Origin: Arthrobacter sp. ES3-54
GTDB lineage: Bacteria > Actinomycetota > Actinomycetes > Actinomycetales > Micrococcaceae
DNA length: 64,000 bases
Direction of reading: 5' to 3'
NCBI RefSeq assembly: GCF_029504395.1
Contig: NZ_JAQFIF010000010.1
Span: forward strand, 86,526 to 150,525
Part shown: positions 59,915-64,000 of the stretch, piece after piece
Position numbering within the stretch: the stretch's first letter is position 1
Layout: every line of letters starts with the position of its first letter
Notes under the pieces: model-generated
Databases searched by the model: none
What the model saw: only the letters and a program-made list of their open reading frames with translations
What the model was told of the DNA's origin: nothing
Made by a program: the position numbers and the translations under genes

Positions 59915-60059
59915 GATAAAAGAATTTTACACTGGGCCGGGGCGAACAGACCGGTCTGCCTCGGAGTGTGCTATTAGTATCCGCTGGGTTGCCGCAGAGC
60001 ACCCGGCCGGCGCGATGTTGGGCGGGCCGGCCAAGCACCCGCCCGGCGTCATTAGGTCC

Positions 60060-60743
60060 TTAGGGATGAAGAACGCGGTCCCCCTCACAGCGTGCCGAGA
60101 ATCGGCTGTCCAGCGCGTGGACGAAGCTCCGCAAGGTGGCGGATTCGTGGGTGTTGTTGGCCAGCCGGACGATCGCCGAGGCGGTGTGGGCTAGCTTGAT
60201 GTTGTGGTGCTGGCTGTAGGCGGAAAGCCGTTCGAAGGCGGCGTCGGAACCGATGTGAAGTATTCCCATCAGGATGCCCTTGGCCTGTTCAATAAGGCCT
60301 CGCGTGCCGATGGCGCCGGCAATGGCTTCGCGTGCGGACCGGTCCGTCTCCAGCTGGACCGTCCTGGTGAGATCGAGCATGAATCCGTCGATGGACAGCA
60401 CGTTTCCGTCGCTGTCCGGCACCCCCTCCCCCGCAGTCAGGACGCGGCGTTCCCGCCGGCGAGCGTCGAAGAGGCGGTGGTAGTTGGCAAAAAACCCACC
60501 GCCGCGGCACACACCCTCAATAATTTCCCTGCACCGCTTCCGGTCGTCAGGGTGCAGGTGAGACATCAGGACTCCCACCGTGGGCACCACCTCGCCCCGG
60601 TGATAGCCGTGGATTTGGTAGACCTGCTCGGACCACTGCAGCTCCCCCGAGACCACATCGTAGCGAAAGGTGCCAGCGAGGCAGTCCTCGGCAACAAGTG
60701 CGCTGGAGTAGGCCCGCAGCGCCTTCAACCCCGTCATGGCCAT
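60060..60743 (-). CDS. PAS-ANTAR RNA-binding regulator
   Basis: 227 residues. PAS-like sensor (~20-130): TFRYDVVSGELQWSEQVYQI and MSHLHPDDRKRCREIIEG. ANTAR domain (~140-205): RGLIEQAKGILMGILHIGSD with the conserved Ala/Gly helix, ending LSAYSQHHNIKLAHTAS. ANTAR proteins bind dual-hexaloop RNA and prevent termination. Targets not visible here. The start region has a CCTGCC-type repeated run. Confidence 0.87.
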   Translation of the reverse strand: MAMTGLKALRAYSSALVAEDCLAGTFRYDVVSGELQWSEQVYQIHGYHRGEVVPTVGVLMSHLHPDDRKRCREIIEGVCRGGGFFANYHRLFDARRRERRVLTAGEGVPDSDGNVLSIDGFMLDLTRTVQLETDRSAREAIAGAIGTRGLIEQAKGILMGILHIGSDAAFERLSAYSQHHNIKLAHTASAIVRLANNTHESATLRSFVHALDSRFSARCEGDRVLHP

Positions 60744-60834
60744 GCCTGCCTGCCGGGCCTGCCCGGCCTGCCGGCAGCCGTCCAGCGCCCGGGCCCAGAC
60801 CGCCCCACGCGGCCAACACGGGACCCGACGACGC

Positions 60835-61296
60835 TCAGCACGAGCTGAACCCGACCTGGGCGGTCCGCGTTTCCAGAGCCTGCCGCCACCGTACGATCAG
60901 CTGCTGATTCCGGACAACGGCCCGGCCGCCCAAGAAGCGCGCTGCGGAGGGTATGCCGATGCGCGGCGGCCGTCCCGGGGATCTGGGCGCTCCGTCACGG
61001 ACCGATCTCGCCCGTGCACGCGGATCGTTGGCGTGCGTCTCACGGGCCCGACGGCGCGCGCTGAGCTCCGCCGGAATGACGTCGGCCTCGGACTGGCGCA
61101 GGCCGTCGCTTTGCGGTGCCTCAATCTCGGTCACCAGCCCCATGCCGGCGTACTCCCGCACTGCCGCGATCCCGGCCACCGCCGATGGCAGGTCAGGAAA
61201 GGGCCTGGAGAGGGCCATGACCGTCCCATCCGGGGCAGTCAGTCGAAATCGGTAGGAAGTGTCGGAATCGGTGAACAGTTCGAACATGCCTGTCAT
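60835..61296 (-). CDS. DUF1508-like protein with basic C-terminal extension
   Basis: 153 residues from the ATG at 61296 behind AGGAGG. Residues 1-60 (MFELFTDSDTSYRFRLTAPD; FPDLPSAVAGIAAVREYA) fit a DUF1508/YegP-type beta-alpha module, which normally occurs as a tandem pair of about 110 residues. Here only one unit is present. The following ~85 residues are Arg-rich without a clear fold. The tail might be a read-through of degraded sequence. Confidence 0.65.
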   Translation of the reverse strand: MTGMFELFTDSDTSYRFRLTAPDGTVMALSRPFPDLPSAVAGIAAVREYAGMGLVTEIEAPQSDGLRQSEADVIPAELSARRRARETHANDPRARARSVRDGAPRSPGRPPRIGIPSAARFLGGRAVVRNQQLIVRWRQALETRTAQVGFSSC

Positions 61297-61541
61297 AGAA
61301 CCTCCTGGAAGCCGGGACCCGATTGCTCCCGGTGACTCCGTTGTCACCGGGAACAGCCTGAATCCACCCGAACGATGCCAGCCGCTCATAGGGGCCGACC
61401 CGAATCGAATTGATGAATTCATGAAAGTCTGAACTATGGTTCTGGCCTGCGCAAGAGGTAACACCCTGTCTGCCCGCGGCGGCGACACGCCGGCGGTCCG
61501 GCGCTACGATATATGTGCGGACAGACCAATCTAGGGAGCTG

Positions 61542-61563
61542 CGAGACAGACTTTTCTGTCTCG
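61542..61563. promoter_or_regulatory. palindrome upstream of the ArsR-type gene
   Basis: CGAGACAGA (61542-61550), CTTT, TCTGTCTCG (61555-61563), 79 bases before the regulator start. It is the main structured element in the 346-base divergent region 61297-61642 and may be the regulator's own operator. Confidence 0.5.
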
Positions 61564-61642
61564 GGCGTGCTAGTTTTCCTGTCGGCGGGTTCTGCACAGA
61601 CGCGCGGCTCAGAATATTTGAATGTGAAGGAGGGAGGTCCCG

Positions 61643-62005
61643 ATGCCGGATGATCTTCCCGCAAGCCTGGTCCTGACCGATGTGAAGGCCGAACTTTTCA
61701 AGTCCATGGGCCACCCTGCGCGAATCCAACTATTGGAGATGCTCGCAGACGGGCCAGTTGCCGTGAGCAGACTGCGCGACAACACCGGCCTGGAGCCGTC
61801 GAATCTCTCCCAGCATTTAAGCCTGCTCCGCCGCCAGCGCCTGATTGTCCCCTCACGACGCGAAGGACGGCTGTTCTATGAACTGGCCAGCCCCGAAGTG
61901 AATGACCTGCTCGCGGCAGCCCGGTCTCTGCTCGGCACCCTCCTCCACACCTCCCGATTGACCCTGAGTCCCTTGGCTGAAGAGCGGGAAGAGGCAATCC
62001 GTTAG
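61643..62005 (+). CDS. ArsR-family transcriptional regulator
   Basis: 120 residues, ATG behind GAGGGAGG. HTH: FKSMGHPARIQLLEMLADGP then GLEPSNLSQHLSLLRRQRLI and the wing VPSRREGRLFYELAS. No cysteine metal-binding motif is present, so it is not a typical arsenite sensor. It precedes a broken SRPBCC gene and a DUF1801 gene. ArsR regulators often sit next to SRPBCC genes, so these may have been its targets. Confidence 0.88.
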   Translation: MPDDLPASLVLTDVKAELFKSMGHPARIQLLEMLADGPVAVSRLRDNTGLEPSNLSQHLSLLRRQRLIVPSRREGRLFYELASPEVNDLLAAARSLLGTLLHTSRLTLSPLAEEREEAIR

Positions 62006-62203
62006 GTGCCGGCGCGCGGCGGACCGCCAGACGGCTCCCCCACGGCGGTCGACGTCCGCCGCGACGGCACTATCCGCAATGCCACTTGGACTGGACGGCA
62101 TCGGGGGTGGCGACCGGCCAGCCAAGTCCGCACGACATACAGTATGGACAACATCGATCGACCGCCCGGGAATTGTCCGGGCCTAAGAACCAGTAGGGTA
62201 TGC

Positions 62204-62638
62204 ATGGCTCACGCCGAGAACGAGGCCACCATTAGCCGTTCACCGGAGGACGTCTATGCGTTCCTCGCGGATGGGCTGAACAACCCGGCATGGCGTTCGG
62301 GGGTTCAGGACTTCACACTGAAAAGCTGAAAGCCCGGGGACCTCGGCGCAGTGTACAGCCAGACTCTCACGGGGCCTGGCGGCCGACCCATCGTCGGAGA
62401 CTACGAAATCACGGCTGCGGAACCCGGAAAGCACCTGGGCTTCCAGGTTGTGGCCGGCCCTGCCCGCCCGGCCGGTGCTTACCGGCTCAGTGAAGCGCCG
62501 GGCGGAACGACTGTTCGGTTCACCCTGGATCTGCAGCCGAAGGGACTCATGAAACTCGTGGGTCCGGTGATTGTCCGCACCATGAATGCAGAGGTCGCGC
62601 AACTGACAAACCTGAAGAACGTTCTCGAATCCGCATAG
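62204..62638 (+). pseudogene. SRPBCC-family protein interrupted by an in-frame TGA
   Basis: One frame runs from the ATG at 62204 (MAHAENEATISRSPEDVYAF) to 62638 with a single TGA at 62327-62329. After it the same frame continues KPGDLGAVYSQTLTGPGGRP and ends in LVGPVIVRTMNAEVAQLTNL. Together they form a complete ~144-residue SRPBCC protein. A CGA-to-TGA change would explain it. No sign of selenocysteine use is seen. Alternatively a sequencing error. Confidence 0.8.
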
Positions 62639-62661
62639 AGAGGCCTCACAGGGTGGCACCT

Positions 62662-63021
62662 ATGGAAAACCGGAATCCGGACGTGGATCAGTGGCTGGAG
62701 CACTACGACAACCCTCAACGCGAGTTGGTGGCGAAGATAAGGGCGTTCATTTTGGAGTGTGACCCGGCCGTGAAGGAAGCCATCAAGTGGCAAGCGCCAA
62801 CCTTCATGTACAAGGGGAACATCGCGTCCTTCTTCCCCAAGGCCAAGAAAAACGTCACCCTGATGTTTCACCAAGGGGCGTCCATTCAGGATGATGCCGG
62901 GCTTCTGGAAGGTGACGGTGAAGTGTCCCGTGTGGCCCGGTTCGTGGACGACGACGATTTCGAGGCCAAGAAGGCATCACTCCGGAAAGTGATTCTCGCC
63001 TGGATCCAAGAACGAAGCTAA
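62662..63021 (+). CDS. DUF1801 (YdhG-like) protein
   Basis: 119 residues from the ATG at 62662; a GTG at 62653 is possible. DUF1801 features: YDNPQRELVAKIRAFILECD, AIKWQAPTFMYKGNIASFF and KKNVTLMFHQGA, with a C-terminal helix KASLRKVILAWIQER. The fold binds ligand in a hydrophobic pocket; function unknown. It follows the broken SRPBCC gene by 23 bases. Confidence 0.85.
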   Translation: MENRNPDVDQWLEHYDNPQRELVAKIRAFILECDPAVKEAIKWQAPTFMYKGNIASFFPKAKKNVTLMFHQGASIQDDAGLLEGDGEVSRVARFVDDDDFEAKKASLRKVILAWIQERS

Positions 63022-63050
63022 GGCTTGCGTCTGCTTCCAGACAACGGCGA

Positions 63051-63094
63051 CGACGGCGCCCGTCACCTATCAAGAAAGGTGGCGGGCGCCGTCG
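63051..63094. terminator. hairpin between the DUF1801 gene and the transposase
   Basis: CGACGGCGCCCG (63051-63062) pairs with CGGGCGCCGTCG (63083-63094), extended inside by CACC/GGTG (63064-63067 with 63078-63081). It lies between convergent genes and may serve both, or mark the edge of the insertion element. Confidence 0.6.
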
Positions 63095-63109
63095 ACCCTT
63101 CTATAGTTG

Positions 63110-64000
63110 TCAAGCGCGGCAGGACTCCGGGTTTGTAGCGTTGAGTGTTCGGTAGACCCGTCGGGCGAGATAGCGTTTGACGCACCGGCGGATTTCCTTT
63201 TTGTTCCGTCCTTCGGCTTGTCGTTTCTGGACGTATCCGATGGTCTGGGCATCGAAGGTCATCCTGCTGAGGGCGACCATGTGCAGGGCTTTGTTCAGGG
63301 TTCTGTCGCCGCCGCGGTTGAGCCTGTGTCGGACGGTGTTCCCGGAAGAGGCCGGGATCGGGCTGACCCCGGCCAGGGACGCGAAGGCGGCCTCGGAACG
63401 TACCCGGCCTTGGTGGGACCACGCGGTCAGGCAGATCGCGGCGGTGACGGGGCCGAAGCCGGTTTCCTGGAGCAGGGGCGCGGCTTCGCTGATCTCGACC
63501 AGTTCAGTGATCCGGGAGCTGTTGGCTTTGATGTCCGCGTCAAGCCCGCTGATGCGTTTGGCCAGCCGGACTGCTTCGGAGCGGGCAACGGACAGTGCCA
63601 GGGGTTCTTCACGGGCCCGCCACCGGAAGATCTCGAGGATCTGGGTTCCGGTCAGGGGTTTGCGGGCGTCAAGGCCCAGGTCGTTCACCCGGGCCAGCGC
63701 GGTCAGCGCGTTTACGGCCCGGGTGCGCTCGGTGGTCATGGACTCCCGTGCGCCGACCAGGACCCGCAAGGCTGCGCGGATCCCGTCATTGAGCCGTGGG
63801 CGGCGCAGCTGCTGCTCCTGAAGGGGCAGGACGGCAGCGGCGATCCGTTGCGCGTCCAAGGGATCGGACTTGCCGACCCCGTGGTGGGCGCGGGCATCCA
63901 TGCGCGCGGCTTCGGCGACGTGGTAGCCGGCGGCGCCGACGGCACCTGCGAGCAGGGCGCCGTAGGACGCGGTGCCCTCGATCACCCACAAGGTCCCCAG
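63110..64000 (-). CDS. IS110-family transposase, N-terminus beyond the window
   Basis: About 296 C-terminal residues; the frame is open to base 64000. The RuvC-like DEDD part shows the acidic residues in LWVIEGTASYGALLAGA and KSDPLDAQRIAAAVL. The C-terminal Transposase_20 domain (LQETGFGPVTAAICLTAWSH; AFASLAGVSPIPASSGNTVR; GGDRTLNKALHMVALSRM) holds the conserved serine region. IS110 elements move with a bridge RNA from a noncoding end. Only 88 noncoding bases lie after this gene before the DUF1801 gene, so any long noncoding end should be upstream, outside the window. Confidence 0.9.
   Translation of the reverse strand: MGTLWVIEGTASYGALLAGAVGAAGYHVAEAARMDARAHHGVGKSDPLDAQRIAAAVLPLQEQQLRRPRLNDGIRAALRVLVGARESMTTERTRAVNALTALARVNDLGLDARKPLTGTQILEIFRWRAREEPLALSVARSEAVRLAKRISGLDADIKANSSRITELVEISEAAPLLQETGFGPVTAAICLTAWSHQGRVRSEAAFASLAGVSPIPASSGNTVRHRLNRGGDRTLNKALHMVALSRMTFDAQTIGYVQKRQAEGRNKKEIRRCVKRYLARRVYRTLNATNPESCRA

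Noticed and set aside
62327..62329. In-frame TGA read as selenocysteine
   Set aside because: SRPBCC proteins do not use selenocysteine, no catalytic Cys is expected there, and a CGA-to-TGA change explains it more simply.
1..64000. tRNA, rRNA, riboswitch, CRISPR array
   Set aside because: I looked for cloverleaf-like ends, conserved rRNA strings and regularly spaced repeats and saw none. A covariance-model search would settle it.

Overview
The window is about 64 kb of GC-rich actinobacterial chromosome. A mycothiol-type maleylpyruvate isomerase, DUF4193 zinc-ribbon proteins, SCO1664 and MSMEG_4193 family genes and a SigB/SigF-type sigma factor all point to Actinobacteria. Gene content resembles soil Micrococcaceae such as Arthrobacter or Pseudarthrobacter (inference). 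I see no rRNA, tRNA, CRISPR array, replication origin or prophage. It looks like a mosaic of catabolic and accessory islands, with several genes in decay.

Left part (1-17 kb): the tail of a drug-efflux MFS gene, a CPBP-like membrane protein, an Orc/Cdc6-like AAA ATPase with short upstream repeats, and an alpha/beta hydrolase. Next comes a complete 3-hydroxybenzoate/gentisate island laid out as genMFD / genR / genKH: uptake, 6-hydroxylation to gentisate, ring cleavage, mycothiol-dependent isomerisation, and hydrolysis to fumarate and pyruvate. A half-site pair TTCTG-N5-CAGAA sits in front of both transcription units and is a strong candidate for the IclR-type GenR operator. Then follow an SCO1664-phosphatase pair and a MoxR/Mg-chelatase-like ATPase with its VWA partner.

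Middle (17-24 kb): a gene-poor, partly decayed stretch. It holds an AT-rich palindromic island, a diverged 48-bp direct repeat around an MBL-fold gene, a frameshifted RibD-type reductase, a DUF4193 gene and a membrane-anchored calpain-like cysteine protease.

24-36 kb: a glycan island built on heptose-type sugar activation: two bifunctional kinase/nucleotidyltransferases (HldE-like), GmhA, GmhB, three family 9 glycosyltransferases, two GT4-like glycosyltransferases and an SDR. The core genes overlap by 4 bases and are probably translationally coupled. This is unexpected in a Gram-positive without LPS and is the best candidate for an undescribed system. A SigB/SigF-type sigma factor overlaps its right edge.

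36-50 kb: stress-type and secreted proteins, then a sugar/polyol operon (TIM-barrel isomerase, frameshifted DhaKL kinase, RpiB-like isomerase, 3-hydroxyacyl-CoA-dehydrogenase-like enzyme, MFS permease, SDR) that resembles erythrulose/tetritol catabolism. After it come a phosphatase, a lytic transglycosylase, a second DUF4193 gene and a CopC / His-Met-rich membrane protein / YcnI copper cluster.

50-64 kb: a sulfonate or sulfate-ester scavenging operon (ABC transporter, TauD/AtsK-like dioxygenase, FMN monooxygenase), a patatin preceded by a 19-codon leader-like ORF, YciI and TIGR03086 proteins, TetR, PAS-ANTAR, DUF1508, ArsR, a nonsense-interrupted SRPBCC gene, DUF1801 and an IS110-family transposase running off the right edge.
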